This document shows positions 7,268 to 17,400 of a stretch of DNA of 64,000 bases, piece after piece (the stretch's first letter is position 1; each line of letters begins with the position of its first letter). The notes beneath the pieces were generated by a model. It ran no database searches, was not told where the DNA came from, and worked only from the letters and a program-made list of their open reading frames with translations. The DNA is from Streptomyces sp. NBC_00370 (GTDB lineage Bacteria > Actinomycetota > Actinomycetes > Streptomycetales > Streptomycetaceae). Location: assembly GCF_036084755.1 (NCBI RefSeq), contig NZ_CP107968.1:2548501-2612500 (forward strand). The letters run 5' to 3'. The translations under genes and the position numbers were made by a program.

Positions 7268-8401
7268 ATGAACACCTCCATCCGGGCCAAGTCCTTCCGG
7301 GCCAAGTCGTACTCCACCGCTGTGCTCGCCGCCGGCCTGTGCCTGGCCGCCACCGCGTGCACCAACTCCGGCTCCTCGTCGGACGATTCGGACAGCTCGT
7401 CGCCCGCGGCCGACAACTCCGCCGCGGCGCAGCAGGTCGCTTCGCCCTCCGCGTCGGCGGCGGGCCCCGGTTGCACGTTCCAGTCGTACGGCGGCGGTGC
7501 GCCGAAGCTGGACATCACCGACGGCAAGACGGTGGTCGGGTTCTCGCAGTCCGAGTCGACCAGCAACCCGTTCCGCGCCACCGAGACCAAGAGCATCGAG
7601 AACGAGGCCAAGCGGCTGGGCGTCAAGCTCATCCAGCGCAACGCCAACGCCGATGTGAACGCGCAGAATTCGCAGATCGAGGACATGATCGCGCAGGGCG
7701 CGAAGGCCCTGATCGTGGCGCCGGAGAACTCCGACGGGCTCGGCCCCGCCCTCGCCCAGGCGAAGGCCAAGAAGATCCCGGTGCTCACCATCGACCGCAC
7801 CGTCGGCGGCAAGGCCTGCACCGACTTCATCGCCTTCATCGGCTCGGACTTCTACGGCCAGGCGCAGATCGCCGCCGACGACCTCGCGACGGCGACCAGC
7901 AGCAAGGCGAAGGTCGCCATCCTGACCGGGACCCCCGGCAACAACGTCTCCACCGACCGGACCAAGGGCTTCCAGGACCGGATCAAGGAGAAGTACCCGA
8001 ACGTGAAGGTGGTCGCCTCGCAGACCGCCAACTTCGCCCAGACGGACGGGCAGAAGGTCATGGAGCAGCTGCTCCAGGCGCACCCCGACATCAACGCGGT
8101 CTACACCGAGAACGACGAGATGGCGCTCGGCGCGCTCCAGGCGATCAAGTCCGCGGGCAAAACCCCGGGCAAGGACATCAAGCTCGTCTCGATCGACGGC
8201 ATCCAGCAGGTCGTGCAGAACGTCGCCTCGGGCCAGGTCGTCGCGGACATCGAGACCAACCCCCGGTTCGGACCGCTGGCCTTCAAGGCGCTCCAGGACT
8301 TCTACGGCACGGACGGCGTCCAGCCCAACGTCATCATCAAGGACGGCCACTTCACCAGCGACAACGCCAAGGACGCCCTCGACAAGGGCCTTGTGTACTG
8401 A
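7268..8401 (+). CDS. ytfQ: Sugar ABC transporter substrate-binding lipoprotein (YtfQ-like)
   Basis: A 377-residue periplasmic-binding-protein type 1. An N-terminal signal with lipobox-like LAATAC puts the lipidated Cys near residue 36, followed by a Ser/Asp/Ala-rich linker. The fold starts at about residue 80 with KTVVGFSQSESTSNPFRATETKSI, the pattern of the galactofuranose-binding protein YtfQ (VGFSQxGxES-x-W/F-R). IIQRNANADVNAQNSQIEDMIAQGA-like and NDEMALGALQAIK segments complete it. It heads the operon with an ATPase and two permeases in the ytfQ-ytfR-ytfT-yjfF order. YtfQ-type systems take up galactofuranose or related aldoses; the exact sugar here is inferred from family only. Confidence 0.88.
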   Translation: MNTSIRAKSFRAKSYSTAVLAAGLCLAATACTNSGSSSDDSDSSSPAADNSAAAQQVASPSASAAGPGCTFQSYGGGAPKLDITDGKTVVGFSQSESTSNPFRATETKSIENEAKRLGVKLIQRNANADVNAQNSQIEDMIAQGAKALIVAPENSDGLGPALAQAKAKKIPVLTIDRTVGGKACTDFIAFIGSDFYGQAQIAADDLATATSSKAKVAILTGTPGNNVSTDRTKGFQDRIKEKYPNVKVVASQTANFAQTDGQKVMEQLLQAHPDINAVYTENDEMALGALQAIKSAGKTPGKDIKLVSIDGIQQVVQNVASGQVVADIETNPRFGPLAFKALQDFYGTDGVQPNVIIKDGHFTSDNAKDALDKGLVY

Positions 8402-8443
8402 TCGCGGACTCCCGTCACGGCAGCGGCAGCAAGGAGGAAGACC

Positions 8444-10177
8444 GTGGTCCAGCAGGACCCCGACCCCCGGAGTGGGCACGTCCTCGAAGTCACCGGGGTC
8501 AACAAGAGCTTCGCCGGTGTACACGCCCTGCGTGACGTGGACTTCGGCCTGCGGGCCGGCGAAGTGCACGCGCTCATCGGGGAGAACGGCGCGGGGAAGT
8601 CGACCCTGATCAAGGTGATGACCGGCGTGTACCACCCGGACGAGGGGCGGGTGCGGTTCGCCGGGCAGGACAGGGACTTCCGCAACCCGCTGGAAGCCCA
8701 GGCGGCCGGGATCTCGACCATCTACCAGGAGGTCAATCTCGTCCCGCTGATGTCGGTGGCCCGCAATCTGCATCTGGGCCGCGAGCCGCGCCGGTTCGGC
8801 CTGATCGACGTCCGCCGGATGAACCGCCAGGCCACCGAGGTGCTGGCACGGTACGGCGTGCATGTGGACGTCACCCGCCCGCTCCGCACGCTGGGCCTCG
8901 GCGCCCAGCAGATGGTGGCCCTCGCGCGCGCCGTGCAGATCGACGCGCGCGTCGTGATCATGGACGAGCCGACGTCGTCCCTGGAACCCCGGGAGGTCGA
9001 CACGCTCTTCACGGTCATCCGGGGGCTCAGGGACCAGGGCATCGCCGTGGTCTACGTCAGCCACCGGCTGGACGAGCTGTACGAGATATGCGACCGCGTC
9101 ACCGTCATGCGGGACGGCGCGATCGTGCACACCGGCGAGATGGCGGGTCTGGAGCGGCTGAAGCTCATCTCGCTGATGCTCGGCCGGGAGATGTCTGCCG
9201 TACGCGACAAGGGCGCCACCGCGTTCGACGCGGACCGCCACGACCGTAAGGACGGCCAACCGGCCCTTCGGGTAACGGATCTGACGGCCCGCCACCGACT
9301 GCACGGGGTGTCCCTCGACATCCACCCCGGCGAGGTGGTCGGACTCGGCGGTCTGCTCGGCGCCGGTCGCAGCGAGACGGCGAAGGCCATCGTCGGGGCG
9401 CTGCCCACGGACAGCGGTTCGGTGGAGATCGCGGGCAAGACCCTGCACCGCCGTACACCGGCCGCCGCCATCAAGGCGGGTGTGGTCATGCTGCCGGAGG
9501 ACCGCAAGGTCGAGGGCATCATCCCCAGCCTGTCCGTACGGGAGAACATCTCGCTCGCCGCCCTGCCGACGCTCTCCAGGGCGGGGGTGGTCTCGCAGGC
9601 CAAGCAGGACGAGATCGTGCGCTTCTTCATGGACCGGCTGCGGATCAAGGCGACCGGGCCCGACCAGCGGGTCAGCGATCTGTCCGGCGGCAACCAGCAG
9701 AAGGTGCTGCTGGCCCGCTGGCTCTGCCTCAACCCCAAGGTGCTGCTGCTGGACGAACCGACGCGCGGCATCGACGTGGGTGCCAAGGCCGAGGTTCAGG
9801 CCCTGATCGACGAACTGGCGGGCGACGGGCTCGGGGTGCTGCTCATCTCCTCCGAACTGGAGGAACTGGTCGAGGGATCGGACCGGGTCGTGGTCCTCAA
9901 GGACGGCGGTGTCGTCGGCCATCTGGAAGGCCAGGACGTCACGGAGGAGGCCCTGTTGACGGCGCTGGCCACACCGGGCGAATCCGAAGGCGGGACCGAG
10001 ACCGAAGCCGAAGGCGGTACGGAAGCCGCGACCGACAGCGGGACCGGAGCCGAAGCCGAAGGCGGTACGGAAGCCGAGACCGAGCCCGAAGCCGCGACCG
10101 GAACGCCCGACCCACCCGATCACGGGCCGGCGTCCACCCCCGCCCCTGCCTCCGCCCCCGACGAGGAGCGCCGATGA
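8444..10177 (+). CDS. ytfR: Sugar ABC transporter ATPase with two nucleotide-binding domains (YtfR-like)
   Basis: A 577-residue RbsA/YtfR-type double ATPase. The first domain has Walker A GENGAGKST, a weakened signature LGLGAQQMV and Walker B VVIMDEPTSSL. The second has the degenerate Walker A GGLLGAGRSE typical of the family, signature LSGGNQQKV and Walker B VLLLDEPTRGID. The start is GTG 8444 behind AAGGAGG at 8431-8437. From about residue 510 the protein gains a Glu/Thr/Gly/Pro-rich tail of some 65 residues with repeated EGGTEAE/T units, longer than needed for the ATPase. The stop overlaps the next start (ATGA), so the genes are translationally coupled. Confidence 0.9.
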   Translation: MVQQDPDPRSGHVLEVTGVNKSFAGVHALRDVDFGLRAGEVHALIGENGAGKSTLIKVMTGVYHPDEGRVRFAGQDRDFRNPLEAQAAGISTIYQEVNLVPLMSVARNLHLGREPRRFGLIDVRRMNRQATEVLARYGVHVDVTRPLRTLGLGAQQMVALARAVQIDARVVIMDEPTSSLEPREVDTLFTVIRGLRDQGIAVVYVSHRLDELYEICDRVTVMRDGAIVHTGEMAGLERLKLISLMLGREMSAVRDKGATAFDADRHDRKDGQPALRVTDLTARHRLHGVSLDIHPGEVVGLGGLLGAGRSETAKAIVGALPTDSGSVEIAGKTLHRRTPAAAIKAGVVMLPEDRKVEGIIPSLSVRENISLAALPTLSRAGVVSQAKQDEIVRFFMDRLRIKATGPDQRVSDLSGGNQQKVLLARWLCLNPKVLLLDEPTRGIDVGAKAEVQALIDELAGDGLGVLLISSELEELVEGSDRVVVLKDGGVVGHLEGQDVTEEALLTALATPGESEGGTETEAEGGTEAATDSGTGAEAEGGTEAETEPEAATGTPDPPDHGPASTPAPASAPDEERR

Positions 10178-11142
10178 CCTCCACCACCTGGGCGGACCGC
10201 CCCTCCCTCGACCGCGCCCGGCTCCTGCGGCTGCTCCAGCAGTACGGCGTCTACGCCGCCCTGGCCATCCTCTTCATCGTGGCCGTCGGGCTCGACAGCT
10301 CCTTCCTGTCCCTCTCCAACGTCCGCATCCAGCTCTTCCAGGTGGCCCCCACTCTCCTGGTGGCCCTCGGGATGGCGCTGGTCATCGGCACCGAGGGCAT
10401 CGACCTCTCCGTCGGTGCCACCATCGCGCTCGCCGCCTCCGTCGTCCCCCTGTACGTGGGGTACGGGCTGCCGATGGTCCTGCTGGTCGCCCTGCTGCTC
10501 GGCGCCGCATCCGGGGCCGTGAGCGGTGCGATGGTGGCCATCGCCCGTATCCAGCCGATCGTCGCGACCCTCTCCCTGATGATCGGGGTGCGCGGGCTCG
10601 CCGAGATCGTCAACGGCAACTCCGCCAAGTCCGTCATCCAGCCTGGTCTGTTGACGCTCGGCTCGGACAACGTCCTCGGCATTCCCGTGATGGCCTGGAT
10701 CGCCGCCGGCTGCGCCCTGCTGACCGGGCTCGTGGTCCGCCGTACGACCTTCGGCCGCCAGCTCGTCGCCATCGGCGACAACAGGCAGGCCAGTGGGTTG
10801 TCCGGGCTGCCGGTACGCCGAGTCCTGATCAGTGTGTACGTGATCTCCGGTGTGCTGTCGGCCCTCGCGGGCGTGATGATCGTCGGTCACGGCGCCGAGG
10901 CCGACCCGGCGAACCAGGGGCTCAACATGGAGCTCAACGCGATCACCGCCGTCGTCGTCGGCGGCACGGCGCTCAGCGGCGGCCGGGTACGTGTGCTCGG
11001 CACGGTCGCCGGCGCGCTGTTCATGCAGCTCATCACGGCCGTCCTGACCCAGCACAACGTGCACACCTCCTACACCCAGATCGTCGAGGCGGTCATCATC
11101 TGCTTCGCCGTGTACGCCTCCCAGGAGCGAGGTACCCGATGA
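10174..11142 (+). CDS. ytfT: Sugar ABC transporter permease (YtfT-like)
   Basis: A 322-residue BPD_transp_2 membrane protein with about eight to ten hydrophobic segments. GTEGIDLSVGATIALAAS carries the conserved G-x-x-D-L-S-V-G motif of ribose/galactose-type permeases. ANQGLNMELNAITAVVVGGTALSGG is the conserved loop facing the ATPase. It starts at ATG 10174 inside the ATPase stop and ends in an ATGA overlap with the next permease. It forms the channel with the partner at 11139. Confidence 0.9.
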   Translation: MTSTTWADRPSLDRARLLRLLQQYGVYAALAILFIVAVGLDSSFLSLSNVRIQLFQVAPTLLVALGMALVIGTEGIDLSVGATIALAASVVPLYVGYGLPMVLLVALLLGAASGAVSGAMVAIARIQPIVATLSLMIGVRGLAEIVNGNSAKSVIQPGLLTLGSDNVLGIPVMAWIAAGCALLTGLVVRRTTFGRQLVAIGDNRQASGLSGLPVRRVLISVYVISGVLSALAGVMIVGHGAEADPANQGLNMELNAITAVVVGGTALSGGRVRVLGTVAGALFMQLITAVLTQHNVHTSYTQIVEAVIICFAVYASQERGTR

Positions 11143-12140
11143 GCACCACTGCTCTCAGTCCGGCGGCCCCGGCCGCCGCCACCGCCCCCGCGCTGCGCGA
11201 GCGGCTGGCGTCCCAGGTGCAGCGGCGCGGCGCGCTCGCCGTGCTCGTACTGGTCGTCGTCATCGCTTCGGCCACCTCCGACACGTTCCCCACCTGGTCC
11301 AACATCAGCGGCATCCTCGGCAGCAACGCCTTCATCTGGCTGCTGGCCCTGGGCATGACCTTCGTCATCATCACCGGCGGCATCGATCTGTCCGTCGGTT
11401 CGATGTACGCGCTCGGCGGTGTCCTCGGCGCGTACGGCGCCCATACGGGCGGGACATGGCTGGCGATCCTGCTGCCGCTCGCCGTCGGCGCGACCTGGGG
11501 TCTGGTGCAGGGGCTGCTGATCGCCCGTGCGGGAATGGCACCCTTCATCGTCACGTTGGCGGGGCTGCTCGGGGCGCGCGGTCTGCTGCAGGCCATCACC
11601 GACGAAGGCGCCACCACCAACCTCGTACCGGCGGGGTCGGCGTTCCGCCACCTCGGCCAGGGAGTGTGGACGCCGGTCATCATCGTCGCCGTGCTCTTCG
11701 GCCTCGGTGGGCTGCTGCTGACCCGTACCCGGTTCGGCGGCGTACTGACCGCGATGGGCGGCAACGAGAACGCGGCCGAGCTGATGGGGCTGCCCGTCGT
11801 ACGCACGAAGGTGCTGGTGTATCTGCTGTCCGGCACCCTCGCGGCCGCCGCGGGCGCGCTCGGCAGCGCGCGGCTGGGTTCCGGCGTCACCACCATCGGG
11901 ATCGGCTACGAACTCACCGCCATCGCCGCGGTCGTCATCGGCGGCACACTGCTCACCGGCGGCAGCGGGTCCGTCGTGGGAACGGTCAGCGGGGTGTTGC
12001 TGCTCGCTGTGATCCACAACCTGATCGACCACTACTTCTCCCAGTACGGCTCGGCCTTCACCGACGCGGTCAACGGCGGCTTCCTGGCCGTGGTGGTCCT
12101 GCTGCAGACGCTGCTCAGCCGCACCCAGCAACTGGCGTAG
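11139..12140 (+). CDS. yjfF: Sugar ABC transporter permease (YjfF-like)
   Basis: A 333-residue second permease of the same family. It carries ITGGIDLSVGSMYALGG, GYELTAIAAVVIGGTLLTGGSGSVVGT and an Ala/Pro/Thr-rich cytoplasmic N-terminus of about 25 residues. ATG 11139 overlaps the previous stop. Paired non-identical permeases after a double ATPase are the hallmark of the ytfQRT-yjfF arrangement. A 57-bp gap follows before the LacI gene, which is probably in the same transcript. Confidence 0.9.
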   Translation: MSTTALSPAAPAAATAPALRERLASQVQRRGALAVLVLVVVIASATSDTFPTWSNISGILGSNAFIWLLALGMTFVIITGGIDLSVGSMYALGGVLGAYGAHTGGTWLAILLPLAVGATWGLVQGLLIARAGMAPFIVTLAGLLGARGLLQAITDEGATTNLVPAGSAFRHLGQGVWTPVIIVAVLFGLGGLLLTRTRFGGVLTAMGGNENAAELMGLPVVRTKVLVYLLSGTLAAAAGALGSARLGSGVTTIGIGYELTAIAAVVIGGTLLTGGSGSVVGTVSGVLLLAVIHNLIDHYFSQYGSAFTDAVNGGFLAVVVLLQTLLSRTQQLA

Positions 12141-12197
12141 CGGACAAGCGGGAGCGCGTACCGAACGAACGGGGCGAGACGAGAGAGTGGGGGTCCT

Positions 12198-13247
12198 GTG
12201 GGCGTCAGCCTGAAGGATGTGGCGTTGCGCGCCGGGGTGTCGGTGAAGACCGTCTCGAACGTGGTGAACAACTTTCCCCATGTGACACCGGCGACCCGCG
12301 AGCGCGTCCAGCGTGTGATCGACGAGCTGGGTTACCGGCCGAACTTGACGGCCCGTCATCTGCGCAAGGGGCGTACGGGCATCATCACCCTGGCCGTGCC
12401 GGAGCTGGCGAACCCGTACTTCGCCGAGCTGGCGGGCGCCGTCATCGACGCCGCCGCTCGCCATGACCAGACCGTCCTGCTCGACCACACGGCCGGGCGG
12501 CGGGACAAGGAGGTGCTGGTCTCGCAGGGCTTCCGGTCCCATGTGATCGACGGGCTGATCCTCAGCCCGATCCGGCTGGAGGCACAGGACCTGCTCGCAC
12601 GCGTGGCAGGCCCGCCGATGGTGCTGCTGGGCGAGCGGGAGTACGACGCGCCGTACGACCACATCGCCATCGACAACGTTGCCGCCGCCAGGACCGCCGT
12701 ACGGCATCTGCTCGACCTGGGCCGCCGGCGTATCGCGTTCCTCGGCGCCCAGCAGGAGAGCGCCCGGCAGCCGGCGCATCTGCGGCTGCGGGGCTGGCGC
12801 GAGGAGATCGCCGCTTCGGGAGGGACCCCCGAGCAGTCCATGGTGGTGGTCACCGGCGGCTACGACCGGCGTGACGGCGCGGCGGCGATGGCCGCGCTGC
12901 TGGACCGCGGGCAGCGTCCTGACGCGGTGTTCGCCTACAACGACCTGGTGGCGCTCGGCGCGCTGCGCGTGCTGGCCGAGCGAGGTGTCCGGGTGCCGGA
13001 CGACATCGCCGTGGTCGGTTTCGACGACATCGAGGAGGGCCGCTACGGCGCAGTGTCGCTGACGACGGTCGCTCCCGACAAGTCCACGATCGCCCAACTC
13101 GCCGTCGACTGCCTGGTGGAGCGCATCGGCGGGGGCGCCGGCAGCCAGTCGGGCGCGGGCGGCGGGCAGGAGCCTCCGTCGCCACGGCGTATCCGGCCGG
13201 GCTACGAACTCGTGGTGCGCGAGTCGACGACGGTCCGCAGACGCTGA
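12198..13247 (+). CDS. LacI-family transcriptional regulator
   Basis: A 349-residue repressor. The N-terminal HTH is SLKDVALRAGVSVKTVSNVVNNFPHVTPATRERV. The hinge segment NLTARHLRKGRTG inserts in the DNA minor groove in this family. A periplasmic-binding-like effector domain follows (IITLAVPELANPYFAEL, VVGFDDIEEGRYG). The start is GTG 12198. It follows the sugar importer and precedes a mutarotase gene on the same strand. Its probable targets are the ACAACGTT palindromes at 7012-7029 and 7148-7157. The GGAGAGCGCTCTCC sites before the glucanase are an alternative, less likely target. Confidence 0.93.
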   Translation: MGVSLKDVALRAGVSVKTVSNVVNNFPHVTPATRERVQRVIDELGYRPNLTARHLRKGRTGIITLAVPELANPYFAELAGAVIDAAARHDQTVLLDHTAGRRDKEVLVSQGFRSHVIDGLILSPIRLEAQDLLARVAGPPMVLLGEREYDAPYDHIAIDNVAAARTAVRHLLDLGRRRIAFLGAQQESARQPAHLRLRGWREEIAASGGTPEQSMVVVTGGYDRRDGAAAMAALLDRGQRPDAVFAYNDLVALGALRVLAERGVRVPDDIAVVGFDDIEEGRYGAVSLTTVAPDKSTIAQLAVDCLVERIGGGAGSQSGAGGGQEPPSPRRIRPGYELVVRESTTVRRR

Positions 13248-13335
13248 GACGACGGCGCCCCGCCGCCGCACACCGAACACCCCCACCCCCCTCCCCCGGT
13301 CGCACTTCCGTGCCCGCACCCTCCGAAGGACCCCC

Positions 13336-14478
13336 ATGTCCCGTCCCTCCCTGGCCAGTGCTCCCTTCGGTACGGCGCCGTCCGGCGCGGCCGTCGACCG
13401 GTGGACGCTGGACTCCGGCGGCGGTGTGCGCGCCGAAGTGCTGACGTACGGCGGGATACTGCACCGGTTGTGGGTGCCGGACAGCTCGGGCGTCGCCGCG
13501 TGCGTGGTGCTCAACCTGCCGTCGGTGGGCGACTACGCGGCCCACAGCCCGTACTTCGGCGCGCTGATCGGCCGGTACGCCAACCGCATCGACAGCGGGC
13601 GGTTCACGCTCGACGGCCGCGCGCACCAGATCCCCGTCAACGACCGCGGCCATGCCCTGCACGGCGGTACGGACGGCTTCGACCGGCGGATCTGGACGGC
13701 ACGACCGGGCACCACGGACCGTGGCACACATCTCCCCTCCGTGTCAGTGGAGTTGAGCCTGCACAGCCCCGACGGCGACATGGGCTTTCCCGGTGCGCTG
13801 GACGTCACCGTCACGTACACGCTGGACAGTTCGGGCACGCTCGCCGTCGACTACACGGCACGTACCGAACTGCCGACGGTCGTCTCCCTCACCAACCACG
13901 CCTACTTCAATCTCGCGGGCGCCGGCATCGGTACCGTCCTCGGCCACACCCTCGCCCTGGACTCCGACCGCTATCTCCCGGTCACCGCGAGCGGTGTTCC
14001 GCTGGGACCGGCCGTCGCGACGTCCGGCACTCCTTTCGACTTCGCTGAGCCGCACCCGATCGGTGACGAGATAGCCGCCGACGACGCGCAGTTGCACGAC
14101 GCCGGCGGCTATGACCACTGCTGGATCCTCACCCCGCCTGCCGTCCCCGGCGAGCTGCGGCGGGCCGCGCGGCTCGCCCATCCGGAGAGCGGACGGCGGC
14201 TGGAGGTGTGGACCACCGAGCCCGGTATCCAGGTGTACACCGGCAACGAGCTGGACGGTTCACTCGCCGGTTCGTACGCCGGTGAGACGGCCAAACCGTA
14301 CGAGCGGCACGGCGCGGTGTGTCTGGAGACCCAGCACTTCCCCGACTCGCCGAACCGGCCCGCGTACCCGACAACGGTGTTGCGCCCCGATGCCAGGTAC
14401 ACGAGCCGTACCGAATTCCGCTTCCCTTCAGCGGCCGGAACGGAGCAACCGGCAGCTCACAGCAGGGGTCAGGAGTAG
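13336..14478 (+). CDS. galM: Aldose 1-epimerase (galactose mutarotase)
   Basis: A 380-residue enzyme that interconverts alpha and beta anomers of aldohexoses in the cytoplasm. Family motifs are NRIDSGRFTLDG, the catalytic-His region VSLTNHAYFNLAG, GGYDHCW, and the catalytic Glu in CLETQHFPDSPN. It lies 88 bp after LacI on the same strand. Together with the YtfQ-like importer it points to galactose, arabinose or a similar sugar with a slow ring equilibrium. Its last 10 bp overlap the convergent glucanase gene. Confidence 0.94.
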   Translation: MSRPSLASAPFGTAPSGAAVDRWTLDSGGGVRAEVLTYGGILHRLWVPDSSGVAACVVLNLPSVGDYAAHSPYFGALIGRYANRIDSGRFTLDGRAHQIPVNDRGHALHGGTDGFDRRIWTARPGTTDRGTHLPSVSVELSLHSPDGDMGFPGALDVTVTYTLDSSGTLAVDYTARTELPTVVSLTNHAYFNLAGAGIGTVLGHTLALDSDRYLPVTASGVPLGPAVATSGTPFDFAEPHPIGDEIAADDAQLHDAGGYDHCWILTPPAVPGELRRAARLAHPESGRRLEVWTTEPGIQVYTGNELDGSLAGSYAGETAKPYERHGAVCLETQHFPDSPNRPAYPTTVLRPDARYTSRTEFRFPSAAGTEQPAAHSRGQE

Positions 14479-17400
14479 ACCCCGAACTCGTACAGCGAGT
14501 CGCCGTACGCGGTGCCGCGCTGGGTGATGTTGATCCGTACGTACCTGCCGCTCCCGGTGACGCCGAAGTCCTCGACGCCGCCGCTGCCCGTGGTGGTGGA
14601 GTAGACGGTGGTCCAGTTGTCACCGTCGTTCGAGGTCTGGATCTGGTACGCCTTGCCGTAGGCGCCCTCCCAGCCCAGTTGGATGTGTTTGATCGCCGTC
14701 ACACCGCCGAGGTCGACCCGCACCCACTGCGGATCGGCCCAGGCACTGGCCCAGCGGGTGGTCCACTTGCCGTCGGTGGCGTTGGACGCGGGGTACGGAG
14801 CCCCGTCGCCGTCGGCCTGGAAGGTGGACGCCGTGGTCGGCTTGCCGAGGGCGACGTTGGTACCGCTGACCGGCGGCGCCACCACGTTGAAGGACTTGGT
14901 CTCGATGCCGACGTTGCCGTGGCCGTCGTACGCGTAGACGTAGACCTTCCACACGCCCAGTGTCTTGGGCGCCGTCACGGTGAACTTGCCGTCGGCAGTC
15001 TCCTTGAAGTCGACCTGACTGAAGCCGGTTCCGTTGTTGACGTACTTGCCGCAGTAGAGCAGCTGGTAGCGGATCAGGTCACCGTTGGGATCGGTGGCCT
15101 TGGCGGTGATGTCGAAGGTGCCGCCCGCCGGGACCGTCTTGGTGTTGCTGAGTGACATGTCGCTGATCACCGGCGGTGTGTTGGCACCGGCCGCCGCCGC
15201 GCTGCCGCCGTAGTCCTTGGCGACCGAGTAGAAGCTGAGCCGCTTCCAGCCGGCCGGGACGGTGTTGTACCAGACACCACCGAAGTCGTTCTCGGTGCCG
15301 TAGTGGAAGACGGTGGCGCCGAGCGCGACCCCGGCGTGCCCGGTTACGCAGCCCCAGTTGGTCAGGTAGGCGTCGCGCTTCTGGATGTCGGTGGGCTCGG
15401 TCGGCACCCCGTTGGCGTCGTCCGGCACCTCCCACTCACCGGGCTCGCCGGCCTCGGTGATGATGTACGGCTTGTTGTAACCGCCGCTGTTCCAGTCTCC
15501 CTTGACGGTGCAGAGCGAGCCGTAGGAGTTCACGGCCAGCAGGTCCAGGCTGGGGGTGTACGTCTTGTAGTACGGCCAGGCGCCCGTCCAGGCGTCGGTG
15601 GACGTGACCGGGTGGTTGGGGTCGATGGCGTGGATGGCCTGCGTGACGCGCTCCACGTACTTGGCGTAGGCGACCCGCTCCTGCTCGACGGTCGAGCCGT
15701 CGTACGTGTGGTCCTGGGTGGTGAGGATGACCTCGTTGCCGACGTCCCACATCAGGACGCCGGGATGGTTCTTGTAGGTGGTCACCCACTGTTTGATCTG
15801 GTCCAGGGTGCTGTCCATGTACGCCGTGTCCTTGACGTAGTCGGCGCCCTGGTTGAGCCAGAAGCCGTTGACCACCTTGAGACCGTGCGCGGCCGCCGTG
15901 TCCAGCAGCGGTTTGGAACCGGCGTCGGTGCCCCACGTACGCAGGGTGTTGACGCCCATGGACTTCAGCTCACGGATGTGGGCTTCGGCCGTGTTGTTGG
16001 CCGGGCCCCAGGTGATGCCCTTGACCTGGTACGGCTGGCCGTTGACGGTCAGCGCCCAATTGCCCTGGCTGCCGGTCACCTTGACGGTGGAGCCGCCGGT
16101 GGGCACGGCCGGGTCGGTCAGTGGCGCCGGCGCGTTGCCCGTGGTCTTGGAGACGGTGACCTTGTCGATGCTCAGGGCGCCGCCCGAACTGGTCGCCGCG
16201 CTGGGCGTGGTGCAGCCGCAGGTGGCGTCCGGGTACGAGCCCCCGATGCCGAGGTTGAACGTCAGCAGGAAGCCGTGATGTATGGCCGCGTCCCAGGTGG
16301 AGACGCCGACCTGCGACTCGTTGACCTGCCAGATCTGCCGACCGTCGAGGTACCAGCGGATCTGCTCGTCGGACACCGTGCGGTCGATGATCGTGGAGTA
16401 GGTGTGGTAACCGGTCTGGCAGCCGGTGCAGGAGGCGAGTCCGCTGGTCATGCCGTTGTACTCGTTGCAGTTGCCGCCGGGCGCCGTGCCGCAGTGCAGG
16501 GTGGCGCCGAGCTGGTTGCGGGCGTTGACGTTCTCCAGGATGTCGATCTCGCCGCTCTTCGGCCAGGACGCGGTGTCACCCCGGTAGGCGGCGCCCATCA
16601 TCCGGAAGGACGGCCAATAGCCGAGCCCGTTGGCCGGGTTGGGCTGCTTGACGGTGGCCGAGACCTGCAACTGGCCGCCGGCCGGGGCCGCGTACTCGGT
16701 GCTCTGCGTCTCGATCCGGCCCGAGGTCCAACTGGTGCCGTTCTTCACGGCGGTGAGGTTGAGATGGCCGTTGCCGTCGAGGGAGACGTTGGCGGGAGAG
16801 TTGGTCGCGGTCTCCACCTCGCCGGTGCCCCAGTTGGCGGCGCCGCCCGGGTACGAGGTGCCGGTGACCACCTTCCAGTCGTTGGAGGGGCCGCTGCCCG
16901 CCGTCCCGGTGAAGTCGTCGTTCCACACCGTGGACCAGTTCCCCGGCGGGTCGGTGGGCGGATCCGTCGGCGGGTCGGTGGGCGGGTCGGTGGGTCCGTC
17001 ACCGGTGGTGCGGACCTGGAACTCCCAGAGGGAGTAGCCGTATCCGGTCGCGCGGGCCGTACCGTACAGCCGCACATAGCGCGCCGTGCCGGACACGTTC
17101 AGCGTCTCCGTACCACCGGCGCCCGTGGTGGTCGAGTACGCCGTCGTCCAGTTCGACCCGTCCGTCGAAAGCTGGATCTGGTACGCCTTGCCGTACGCCG
17201 ACTCCCAGGTCAGTACCACCTGGCAGACGGGCTGCGCCGAACCGAGGTCGACCTGGATCCACTGAGGATCGCTGTTCACGCTGGACCAGCGGGTGTTGGC
17301 GGCGTCCCCGTCGAAGGCACCCGAAGCGGGCGTACCCGCGCCCTCGATGCTGGAGGCGGTGGCGGTGTGGCCCTTGGCCACGTTGGTGGTCCCGCACGTG

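Noticed and set aside
6974..10123. A 1049-codon open frame on the minus strand across the sugar transporter genes
   Set aside because: It is antisense to ytfQ and ytfR, which have clear motifs and ribosome sites. Its translation is Gly/Arg/His/Asp-rich with no domain. Long antisense frames are expected at this GC content.
11070..13514. An 814-codon minus-strand frame over the permease and LacI genes
   Set aside because: Antisense to well-identified genes, no start context and no recognisable domain.
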